DNA from: Priapulus caudatus
Taxonomy: Eukaryota > Priapulida > Priapulimorpha > Priapulimorphida > Priapulidae
NCBI RefSeq assembly: GCF_000485595.1
Contig: NW_014577177.1
Coordinates: 374,900-407,621, forward strand
Length of the DNA: 32,722 nt
Direction: 5' to 3'
A program made the translations under genes and the position numbers. Under the pieces are notes generated by a model. The model had not been told where the DNA came from, did no database searches, and saw nothing but the letters and a program-made list of their open reading frames with translations. Positions 18,961-28,738 of the stretch are shown here, piece after piece; position 1 is the first letter of the stretch, and each line of letters opens with the position of its first letter.

Positions 18961-21120
18961 AGTAAGTTCCCCGCAATGACGCGCAGAAAGGTTCCGTGCT
19001 TGAGAATAAACCCAGGTTTGGAAAGTTCTCTTAGATATCTGAAGGAACGCACCAGCAAACCGAGCCTCGATGTGATCTGTCACTCGGGCATATCCCGCCG
19101 CAGAGAAGAAGATAGGAGACTTGTAACCCTATCCTCTTGTGGTTTGGGTTATACATTAATGGTGTATCTAGTACCTACTATATGAGTAACATCGCCTTAA
19201 TATAACTTGCATTTATCTTACTATCGTTTTTTCAAACAGCCTAAGTCAAGTGCCTGTACAGTGCTTCACACTGTCAGTAGGAGGGTACATACTGAGTGAC
19301 TCCAGGTGTAAACTTACATTGTTCGCAAAACCCGGCATACAAACCATACTCTGCTATAACCTCTGCTAGATTAGGCCCCGTCGTTCAATGCAGACTAGCA
19401 ATCGTTTCTCGAACTATATTTGTTTGGAGAGCCAAATTAACCTAGTTTGGCTATTGGAGACACCATCAGGAGTATTAGCACTTGTTATAAATAAATTTGA
19501 TAAATGAACTAGCTCTGCAGCCCTACATAACTATAAAACCCGCTAAAAAGGTATAAAAATTACAATGAAATCATAAACATGACTTAGATGTCGTCGTCGT
19601 AGCGGAAAGGGGTACTCGCGGTACAACCATTCAAGAAACAGCAAGTGGCGCCAAAGCCTCGTATTATGATGTACTGACAGCAAATGCATGCTATATGCAG
19701 CATGAAATGTATTTGAACTGCTTATGTGAAACTATCATGGATATATAGCAAACATGTGTTTTTTATATATCTCATGCGGTTATATAGAGATACTTTTTTA
19801 AGGCGTCTGCCGAGGAGTAGCGAGCTCTATATGCCGGAAAGCATCTTACTACGTAGGCGGATTGGGATTTGGTAGTGTGGATGACGATCATGGGGGATGA
19901 AGAGATAGAGACCCCCTGTACAAAGTATATTTGAGGTATATAGTATAGAATAAATAATATTCTATAAAAGTACTATAGTATATATTGAATATATTAATAC
20001 ATCGCTATGGTGAAATAAAATTCTTAAAAGAAAAGATTGAAAATATATGGAGGAGGAAACCGTGAGGAGAGGAGAAAGGGGAGGAGAAAATGGGGGTTAG
20101 ATAATAAAGGATGAGTGCTAGAGAAGGAGAACGGGGTGATGTGGATGAAGTGAGAGGTACGTAGGAAAGGTGAAAGTGGCATGAAGAATCTAAGTTCCTG
20201 ACTGTCTGTCATCGACGAAATTTTTAGATGGCCGTATACTCTGTCGCGTATTCTTTTAGCCTCTTAGCGGCACTCTCTTCACCATCATCAACATATTTTA
20301 CAGAACCAGAAACAATTGATATAACTGCTTCCACCATGGTGAAGGCATAAATAACCTGCTAATTAAAACTAACAGTTGGTGGTTATTGAAATCTCGTTTA
20401 TGAAGATTTGCGGGTCAGACGACCCCTGCGCGTCTGACCGCTAACAAGGCCTTGTGCAGTAATTCTTATAGACATAGCACACCCAGCTATAGCTTTCTCC
20501 TGGAGTCAAGACACAGACGTTCAAAAAAGGGTGCTGGCGGTGGTCACTATAAAAATATAGTAGAGCTAGTCCAAAAGAGACGTATACAAAATTGCGTGGC
20601 AGCAGCTTTCTTGTTGGATCTGAGCACTGCACGCGAATGAGACACGCGCACGCGACCAGCGGGATGTTCAAGTAGAAGCCGGCTGTCCGCAGTGGAGACG
20701 TAGCGGCCAAAATTCGAGGCGCGAGCAACATCCCACGAGCGTCAGCGGATAGGGTCTGGTAGTTTTTAGAAGCATAACCAATGAAGTACTCTTGTCTTCT
20801 AGAATAAGACTATTGTGGCTAAACATAAAAAACAACCTTAGCAGACCTTTTGAATTTCTTGACTAGTCAGTCCAAAGGGCTTGTTGGGGGTCGCTTTATG
20901 CAGAGCTTCCAATTGAAATGGCTCCTGCAACTTCGTCAGAATGCGAATTGTGTTTTTGCGGAACCCCAAAGAAAATGTTCCCTTTACACTTGCACCCCTC
21001 CCTGATCAATGACACGCGATGTCAGGCCGAAACAATACAAGAGTATGAAATTGTGTTGAGTCTGTGGCTCTTGACGCACGCTGCATTGGACGTACAAGGA
21101 CTGTTGAAAGCACAGGCCAC
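18961..21120. repeat. 2 kb duplicated block, copy 2
   Basis: Same order and orientation as 5788-7748 but about 200 bases longer, mostly through scattered one- to three-base insertions rather than discrete inserts. Locally diverged around 19800-19990, where the (AT)n of copy 1 is replaced by ATAGTATAGAATA-type sequence. Confidence 0.82.
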
Positions 21121-22220
21121 TTGTAACATCTCGCAATAAAAATATAATGTTCACACAATTTTTCACAATGATCGACCGGCGGCTGTGTGCAAAATATGTG
21201 AACGTATGTGAAACATAATACGGTTATCACTTATTGTGACATATCCATGACTTAACTTGACATCACTAACTTGGATAAAATGTTCCATGACCGTAAGAAA
21301 TTATGAGGTTATCAGTCGCAGAACAATCCCGACCCCAGCGTACCGTCACAAAGCTATCTGTAAAATCATAACAACGCGATGTTGTTAAGTGCCTGCCTCG
21401 ATATCCATTTCGAGCCACGCCCTAAGACCAAGCATACAGGCGCGCGGGGCAAGACTGTCACACACAGCTACGTTCATTGCCTAAAACAACTCGAGTAGGC
21501 AGGATTTGTCGGAATTATACTTTAATTTGAAGAAAAACCTTCATGTTCAATGAATGACGCACTCGTTCACTTCCGACAGCGAGTGAAATAATGGCCAAAA
21601 AATGCTATCCACTCGTCCGATGGCGAAAATGACATCGGCCGGGTATTTTATTATTTACGAAACGTAAACGCGCAGCGCTGGCAAAAGACAGATAGGTTAC
21701 AGTAACCTGGTCACGTCGTGACGCCCCATTCATGTCCATCAACAAGAAGCGGGGCTATATATCTGATTACCAGAGCTGATGCGAATAATTAACAAAGCAG
21801 AAGGACGATAGCGCACGTGCGCTAAAACAGCGTGTTTATTTCGCAATTTGTGGCAAAACTCGGTATGTTAGGAAAACCGTTCTAACATCAAGCAGAATGC
21901 CTTAGTTCCTGAGATCGGCTGATTTTAATAAGTCATTGTTTTGTTTTGTTCATATAAAATTCTAAAAATTGGTTTTGATGTCACTAATCTGGAGCATGCA
22001 CTGAGCGATTTTTGTTACCTGTTTTATATAGTCTCCAAATTCCTAGATATCGTCCATATATAATCATTCGCCGATCTCTAAACTACGAGGACTATCCGCT
22101 GACCGGCTGGGTAGGGACGTCACTGGCCGGGGTGGCTGGCCAGCGCGTAGGATCAACAGCAACAGCTGTGCCCACGACAATCTTGCTATCATGTCTCTCT
22201 GCGTTTGCCACACGCACGGC
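21121..22220. other. No recognised feature
   Basis: No repeat partner or exon motif found. Ends in A/T- and CA-rich microsatellites. Confidence 0.4.
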
Positions 22221-22225
22221 GTGCG

Positions 22226-22284
22226 CGCACACACACACACACACACACACCACACACACACACACACACACAACACGCGCGCGC
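22226..22284 (+). repeat. (CA)n and (CG)n microsatellite
   Basis: CACACA tract with interruptions followed by GCGCGCGCGC; gives spurious Cys/Val frames on the minus strand. Confidence 0.95.
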
Positions 22285-22299
22285 GCGCACGACGCCCGC

Positions 22300-22356
22300 A
22301 AATATATATATATATATGTTACGATAATATCATATAATATATATATAGTATATTAC

Positions 22357-22388
<32 letters not shown>

Positions 22389-22396
22389 TATATACT

Positions 22397-22428
<32 letters not shown>
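22300..22428. repeat. (AT)n then (GA)n microsatellites
   Basis: Alternating AT stretches at 22302-22391, then a GAGAGA run at about 22400-22430. Confidence 0.95.
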
Positions 22429-22438
<10 letters not shown>

Positions 22439-22780
22439 GGTAGAGAAATGATCGATCGACTTTATACTCTCTAACGATATCATTCGATACGCACCAGTTC
22501 CAATATTATTCCAAAAGGTGGCAGCACGTACCAATAACAACCGAAAAGGCGAAAACGCGATCGATCCTTCAAGTTTTATAGGTGAGTTTTAGTTATCAAT
22601 GCATAGAATTTAGAAAACACAATTCGTCACATATATCAGCAGTGATAACACATTGGCGCAATCGTTTGGATCTTACAATAATTATAGTCATTGCAGCCAA
22701 TACGGCAACTGTACGCGGGCTAGAGTAGAGCTACCAATACGGTAATTACCCATTTCCTATCTCAGTATCTGCTGTAGCCT

Positions 22781-23093
22781 TAAACCGACCAGGCTCTCCG
22801 ACTAGTTACACGACGGAGGACGCCACGTAGTGTTAAGCGAGATGGGAACTTGTGGCTACTGTAGCCTTAGATACAATAATGTAACCCAAACCCAAGAGGA
22901 TAGGGGGGGATACAATAATGTAACCCCCCTATCCTCTTGGGTTTGGGTTACATTATTGTATCTACTGTAGCCTGTACTGTAGGGCCTACTGTTCCACTGT
23001 CCCAGTACAGTGCTTGGCTGGTTCAAGGATAGCCACAAGTTCCCTTGGAGAGAGTCCTACGACGTGTAACAGTCGGAGAGCCTGGTCGGTTTA
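22781..23093. mobile_element. Foldback element hosting a second palindromic insertion
   Basis: Left arm from TAAACCGACCAGGCTCTCCG to GGGAACTTGTGGCTA (22781-22856); right arm 23030-23093 is its reverse complement (TAGCCACAAGTTCCC ... CGGAGAGCCTGGTCGGTTTA). Its loop has been entered by the element at 22868-22964. Confidence 0.82.
22868..22964. mobile_element. 97-bp palindromic element, 9-bp TSD CTGTAGCCT
   Basis: Ends TAGATACAATAATGTAACCC and GGGTTACATTATTGTATCTA; CTGTAGCCT at 22859-22867 and 22965-22973. The centre carries a third copy of the terminal motif (GATACAATAATGTAAC). Nine-base duplications are usual for Mutator-like elements. The same end, including CCTATCCTCTTGGGTTTGGG, occurs alone at 5927-5965 and, with errors, near 19125-19170. 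Confidence 0.82.
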
Positions 23094-23095
23094 GT

Positions 23096-23180
23096 TCAAG
23101 GATAGAGATGATGTCCAGGACGGTGATTGGATAGGATATGTTTATTACTGAATACTGGACATGCTCTCTATCCTTGAGCC
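23096..23180. repeat. Small inverted repeat
   Basis: TTCAAGGATAGAGATGATGTCCAG and CTGGACATGCTCTCTATCC-TTGA pair with a ~30 bp loop, adjacent to the larger foldback. Confidence 0.75.
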
Positions 23181-23416
23181 GCTTGGGGCTCGCTACGGGC
23201 TGCACTGAGTCTGTATAGACTGCCCGGCTCTGCATATTGCCAATATTGGTATAGACTACTTTACTAGCTTTACCAGTGTAGATCACTCGGTCCCGTATTA
23301 ACAGCGATACACTGGTAGTGGTAGATATAATACTTTACCTAATACCTACCAGGCTGCGAGAGGAACGCCAACAGGCAACACAGACACAGGCACTTGGAGC
23401 GTTTCAATAAAATATA

Positions 23417-23625
23417 CGGCGTACCGCTGTGGCTATATGCCCGGCAGCCGGGCACGGTCTTCGATTTCCTAAATGCCTGGCAGTTCCTAACCCTAACCCT
23501 AACCCTTGTTTACTTGAGATAACGCTGAAAATTAAAAACTGCCGGGCATTTAGGAAATCGGAGACCGTGCCCGGCAGCCGTCAGATATATGCCGGCTGCC
23601 GGGCATATACCGGTAGCCACTGTGT
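23417..23625. mobile_element. Nested 209-bp element, TSD AAAATATA
   Basis: Interrupts the left foldback arm: the right arm reads through without it. AAAATATA lies at 23409-23416 and 23626-23633. The element is self-complementary (GGCACGGTCTTCGATTTCCT and AGGAAATCGGAGACCGTGCC; GCCCGGCAGCC repeated) and carries a telomere-like core. Confidence 0.8.
23486..23506 (+). repeat. Telomere-like CCCTAA repeat
   Basis: About three and a half units of CCCTAA (TTAGGG on the other strand), forming part of the loop of the nested element. The motif is the animal telomere repeat. Confidence 0.85.
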
Positions 23626-24069
23626 AAAATATAATGCTAAATAGTAAATAAATACGAAATCTATTTACTACCAAAGTCTTATTCTTAATGTTTCTATACT
23701 CTCTTTCATCTATTATTGCCGACAATTTCCTGTAAATGCCGTCCAAATGCTCATCTACAACAAACACTGGCTGCCGCCATTGCTGCCGCTGCATACTGAC
23801 ACATGAATATATATTTATGTGTTATATTATTATATATTTATGTGTCATATGTGTGAATATATTTATGTGTCAGTGTGCAGCGGCAGCAATGGCGGCAGCC
23901 AGTGTTTGTTGTAGATGAGCATTTGGACGGCATTTACAGAAAATTGTCGGCAATAATAGGTGAAATAGAGCATAGAAACATTAAGAATAAGACTTTGGTA
24001 GTAAATAGATTTCGTATTTATTATGCATTATATTTTATTGAAATGCTCCAAGTGCCTGTGAACACAGAC

Positions 24070-25105
24070 ACAGCCGGACACCAATCAAATTGAAAATGTA
24101 CCTCCTTGAGACTTCTCATAGTTATCGTTTACCTAGGTAGTATAGGGCCCAAGCATATAATATATATATATAGTTGACCCAGTATTAAGAACCCAGTTTA
24201 AAACAGCAGTTATGCAGTTATGCAGTTTTAAAGGGCCTACCCCCACATTTACGAAAATTAATTGTGGGTAAGGTATAGCTGCAAGCACCAAGCTATAGTA
24301 CTATAGCCCTTGTACTAGAGCTATCTTTTACCGAGATCTAATTAGTGGCTGTCTATTGTTGCATATTTAGGTATGTCCGGTTAGTCTCATAACAGTTACA
24401 AGTGGCACCAGGCTTTTTTTTACCTTATTGTTAGTGGCAGTGTCAACTGTCAAGCATGTCGTTCAACGAACAAAACCAAAAATAACATTTTCTGATGGCA
24501 TCAATAACTGCAAGGCTGTCCGCTGCACTCATTTCCATTACAACCTGGCATTGGCACTTACAACCGGGCATGCTGTGCAAAATGATGGGCTCTTGATCAT
24601 TTTTTGCCCAGGAAAAATATTGACAACAAGTCTACTACTCTACCAGCAGTTTCAGGGGTTTCCAAAATGAGCACTAATAATTACAACCATGGCAGTTGAT
24701 GGTTGGTTAATAGTCATAAAATTTATTAGGTATATTGCAATTCTAGATACACATTGTAATAAAGAAACTAAAATACTGCAATTCAATGTTTACATTTGTC
24801 ATAGAGTATGCCATAGAGGCCATAGAGGGGGGACTGTTACGCTGTGGTGGAGGTTTGCTATCTCCGATTGCTCTTGTTATTTTAATGTGCTATACGTAAC
24901 ATTTAATAATTTTGAGCATGTTGATGTCTATATGACAGTTTTTTTGGAAATTCACATCTAACACTTACTCAACTCTAATTTTCTAAGCTGCATATTCTAA
25001 GTAAGTAAGTACAACACAGAGGACAACACTACGATGTCAAGTAAGTATTTCACAAGTTCCGTGCCCACAGCATTGTTATTTGAGAGATTACACATTCAGA
25101 CGTCT
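24070..25105. other. No recognised feature
   Basis: Short direct repeats (AGTTATGCAGTTATGCAGTT near 24207) and GTAAGTAAGTA at about 25001. An 80-codon frame at 24428 has no motif. Confidence 0.4.
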
Positions 25106-25117
25106 ATTTATGTATAT

Positions 25118-25157
25118 CAGGGATTAATAATGACAAATTTGTCATTATTAACCCTTG
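25118..25157. mobile_element. 40-bp near-perfect palindrome, TSD ATGTATAT
   Basis: Left half CAGGGATTAATAATGACAAA, right half its reverse complement with two mismatches (18 of 20 pairs). ATGTATAT at 25110-25117 and 25158-25165. Same length and terminal pattern as the element at 10062. Confidence 0.82.
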
Positions 25158-25165
25158 ATGTATAT

Positions 25166-25955
25166 CAGGAGTAGATAATAGGGAAGGAGTGTGACATCAA
25201 TAAACAAGGGAAATTCGTCATTTACTAACCTTATAATACCTACGATTTACTACGCGTAACTCATCCAACTTGTGCTCAAATCGTACACAGTACATTCGCC
25301 TAGCATCGTGCGAAATCATTTCCTCGTTTACACAAGCAATCCGGAGATACAGACTAAAACGTACGACACGATTATCCATTCTTTGGCCATCAATCCAAGC
25401 CGATTCCCCGAATATATATACAAACAAAAGGCAGCTACTAACGCGCTATTGCTAACTCGGCGAGGCATGTGGCTCGCTAGGAGATTAGGCATCAACACTT
25501 GGCGAGATAACCTTTGACCCGGTACACAGCTACATGCCGGCATACCGGCGTACAGCAGCCCCCACTGCACATACTGGCATGCCCCCACGCACGCACACCA
25601 ACCGCAATCAGAAGCAGCTGATCAGGCTCAAATCTCCCAGCGAGCCACATTGCCCGCCGAGTTAGCAATAGCGCGTTAGCAGCTGCCTTTTGTTTGAATA
25701 TATTCGGGGAATCGGCTTGGATTGATGGCCAAAGAATGGATAATCGTGTCGTACGTTTTAGTCTGTATCTCCGGATTGCTTGTGTAAACGAGGAAACGAT
25801 TTCACACGATGCTACTGCTAGGCGAATGTACTGTGTACGATTTGAGCTCAAGTTGGATGAGTTACGCGTAGTAAATCGTAGGTATTATAAGGCTAGTAAA
25901 TGACGAATTTCCCTTGTTTATTGATGTCACACTCCTTCCCTATTATCTACTCCTG
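25166..25955. mobile_element. 790-bp foldback, termini CAGGAGTAGATAATAG, TSD ATGTATAT
   Basis: Ends CAGGAGTAGATAATAGGG and CCCTATTATCTACTCCTG; ATGTATAT at 25158-25165 and 25956-25963. Arms of about 320 bp are near-identical reverse complements with a ~150 bp unique centre (about 25480-25630). Each arm has an open frame directed away from the centre: GESAWIDGQRMDNRVVRFSL, then YLRIACVNEE and KLDELRVVNRRYYK. No full transposase. Confidence 0.88.
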
Positions 25956-25963
25956 ATGTATAT

Positions 25964-27515
25964 GTATATGTAGTACTGTGTTGATATGCATACTCAGTAG
26001 CTACAGATGGTGTGATATATGTAATGTATGCAAACTTTCACAGGCAAATGATATGTAACGTGCTACAACTGAAACATATTCTTTGTAATGAAATAAAACT
26101 TATTGAATTAAACTTCCTTATATGAATAAAAAGGCAATTGATCTTTTAGAGTTGAGATGTCCTAATAGTAATCTATTTGCATATATAATATTATATCGGA
26201 CCAGAAGCGTTCCCTAACTAAGGGCGTTTCTGGTGTCATAAAAGTTCTTCACAACAAAAGTCATCACTTTACACTATCACATGTTCACACGTAATTCAGG
26301 GCAGACCGTTTGCGAGTGTTAGTTGTTTCATTAGAATGTCTTTAGACACAAACATTATAGAGTGACTATATATCTTTAGCCTGTGCAAGTTCAGATACAG
26401 CTAGCAATGTGTTAGTATGACCAAGAGTAAACAGTCTCTAAAATTTGAGATTATTTACCTCTAGTATCATACTCACGTGTACTATTTTGCCCAATCCTGT
26501 GGTGCTATATTTTCTTCAGTATGTCACATGCCCCTATTAACAGATTTGTATGCCTGTCTGCACTAGTAATTTATACTTTATACTGTTCCTAGTGAGTAAA
26601 ATTTGTAAAATTTTTGTTGCTATTTGTCTACATTAAAAGTAAGAACTAATGGGACTAAATGTATCGTCAAATTCTTACCTGATAAGATTGTTTCTCAACT
26701 AGTTAAGAATCCAAAAAACCTGGACGATTTGATATTATGTTCCTGTCATTAATTGCTTGCTATGGGCTATGTATGAGTCACGAGTGTATGTTCACATCGA
26801 ACAATATAGTAAAATAAGAAGTATAATGCAGCAATTTAACCATAAAAAGTGAACAGAATTACTTATATTTTGTGAAAAATTGGCATATTTTTATTTTATT
26901 TTATTCTTTACGGTGACGTAATCACTTTAATTAGAAATCTAAATTCTTACCTACTCTGCACTTCCCTTTAATCTCCGATTTGTTTTACCCCATTCTCGTC
27001 CAACCCATTTGTCTCTAGTGTATGCTTTTCTAAAAACATGACTGTGAATTATAGATCCACTCACAGTTATAGACCAGTGACCAAAAATAAAGTGTGTTTC
27101 TGGTTTTAAAATCTCTGCCTAGTAGTTACAAAAATTAGGCACAATAGGTCAGTGAAAACCTAAGTAAAGAGACCAGAGTAAAAGAACCAGAGCAAAAGAA
27201 ATAATTTTATTGCTGAATTGCAGGCAATTTTGTTGGTTGGCAATTAATATTTTGTTCACGGTCACTAACATTTTCCATGATATGGAACAAGCAAGTCCAT
27301 TGTATCTGGGAAGTGAAGCTGGGGACGATGTAGTTTCACATGCTTGGCGCTACATTGCGGGGATTCATATTTGTATGCGACAGCAGTTTAGCAGTGTGAG
27401 CAGTTGATTGCCTCTTGTGCTGCTACTCACTGAAACTCACGCGTCACTGATTGCTCATTTTAATCTCGTTTGATATTGAACGATGACAGAATTGCAGGGC
27501 ACTCTGCAGTCACTA
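25964..27515. other. A/T-rich stretch, no recognised gene
   Basis: Includes a short imperfect hairpin (CCAGAAGCGTTCCCT / AGGGCGTTTCTGG, 26201-26233). May be upstream intron of the synaptotagmin gene, but no exon with a family motif was found. Confidence 0.4.
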
Positions 27516-27517
27516 GT

Positions 27518-27620
27518 GTGTGTGTGTGTGTGTGCGTGTGCGTGTGCGTGTGCGTGTGCGTGTGCGTGCGCGTGCGTGCGTGCGTGCGTGCGTGCGCGTG
27601 TGTGCATATGTGTGTGCTAC
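27518..27620 (+). repeat. TG/CG microsatellite
   Basis: GTGTGT, then GCGTGT, then GCGTGCGT units in succession. Confidence 0.95.
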
Positions 27621-28573
27621 TATCAGCAATACCAATGAATATAAGAATTATGGATGATAAATTGAACAATCAACGTGGCTGCGTGTGTCATGCAATTAAT
27701 CAAAATTAGAGACTTGCATATGGGCGCAATAACTGTGAATAAGTTTGTCATGTGACATGTAACTGTACACACATATATATATATATACTTTTGTTTGGCA
27801 TAGCAGAATGTTTTTGCACCTTATTTGACAGAGATAAGCATGCATGGATCACCTGCCTTCTACTAATCTAATTAACTTTATAAATAGTAGATGTAATATC
27901 TCATTTTAATTGTTTGTAATTATAACATAACGTGTAATTGAATTGCCAAATGATATAGTATGCAGTCATAATAAACCTGCAATCATAACCATCACGTGTT
28001 TTGGTATCAGATGATTCAGATGAGTCTGAAATAGCTTAAGTAGTGTTTTATATGACTCGAGCGAGCGAAGCAAAATCTCTATTTAGCAATTCACTTCTGA
28101 TCGTGAAACGCTGGCTTTTCTGCTACATATTAAAAGTATGGCTATGCACAGATAGTTATTAATTATCTATACCAAATTGGATATAGATTTCTTTCACTCA
28201 GCATAATTTTGAGAGGTCAGGTTATGGCAAGCAATAAATATTTCATGATGCTCATAATATTAATATGTTGAGTCCGATAGTCAGTTGTTGCATGTCTCTG
28301 TTTAGCATGAAACCGTCTGTTGCATTTGTATCTGTAACTTTGACAGAAGAATATGATATTCGATGATTAACGTTAAATAGCAATGAATGCGAATATACTC
28401 ATGTATGAATTCATATGTGTGTACAACTTCCCCCCGCCCCCTCTGTGCACGTTTATTTACACACCTGACCGCGTGAGATATCGCGGGAATCGCGCACGCA
28501 AACAGATCGGTGACGCGCGACGCGCGCCTGGTACGGTGTCGCCATGGTAACGCGTGATGTTTCGCTGCTGCAG
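27621..28573. other. Probable upstream intron of the synaptotagmin-like gene
   Basis: Becomes CpG-rich from about 28430 to the acceptor at 28573. The incoming exon must leave one base (phase 1); I could not identify it. Confidence 0.4.
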
Positions 28574-28738
28574 TCCCGCCGCAGGCGTACGCGTTTCTCG
28601 GCGCCGTTGCTGGCTTCGTCATCGTGCTCGTCATCTTCTTCCTCTACCTGCACAAGAAGCTGTGCTTCTCCGAGGTCGGAGGCTTCCCCTGCTGCGACAA
28701 GCCGCTGCGCAAGAAGGATCCGAAGCTGAAAGAACTCA
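28574..28738 (+). CDS. SYT14: SYT14/16-like exon with transmembrane segment
   Basis: Acceptor TTCGCTGCTGCAG ends at 28573 and donor CTCA|GTGAGT follows 28738. It encodes (x)-PPQAYAFLGAVAGFVIVLVI and onward through the TM helix and LHKKLCFSEVGGFPCCDK, then a basic tail RKKDPKLKEL. Vicinal Cys after the helix are plausible palmitoylation sites. The donor lies within the first unit of a tandem array. A second AG at 28583-28584 (GCCGCAG) would shift frame and is rejected. Confidence 0.85.

Larger units (their letters stand above)
23385..24060. mobile_element. Foldback element with conserved arm ORF, TSD AACACAGA
   Basis: Ends CACAGGCACTTGGAGC and GCTCCAAGTGCCTGTG; AACACAGA at 23377-23384 and 24061-24068. 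Arms (about 23634-23795 plus the outer piece, and 23875-24060) are reverse complements around an A/T-rich loop. Each arm, read outward from the centre, has an open frame QRQQWRQPVFVVDEHLDGIY then RKLSAII...RNIKNKTLVVNRFR. The left arm is split by the insertion at 23417-23625. Confidence 0.82.

Noticed and set aside
23486-23506. Chromosome end or telomere fusion
   Set aside because: Only three to four CCCTAA units, inside a bounded transposable element with its own target duplication.
27460-27709. Cys/Val and His/Thr open frames
   Set aside because: Translation of a TG/CG microsatellite.
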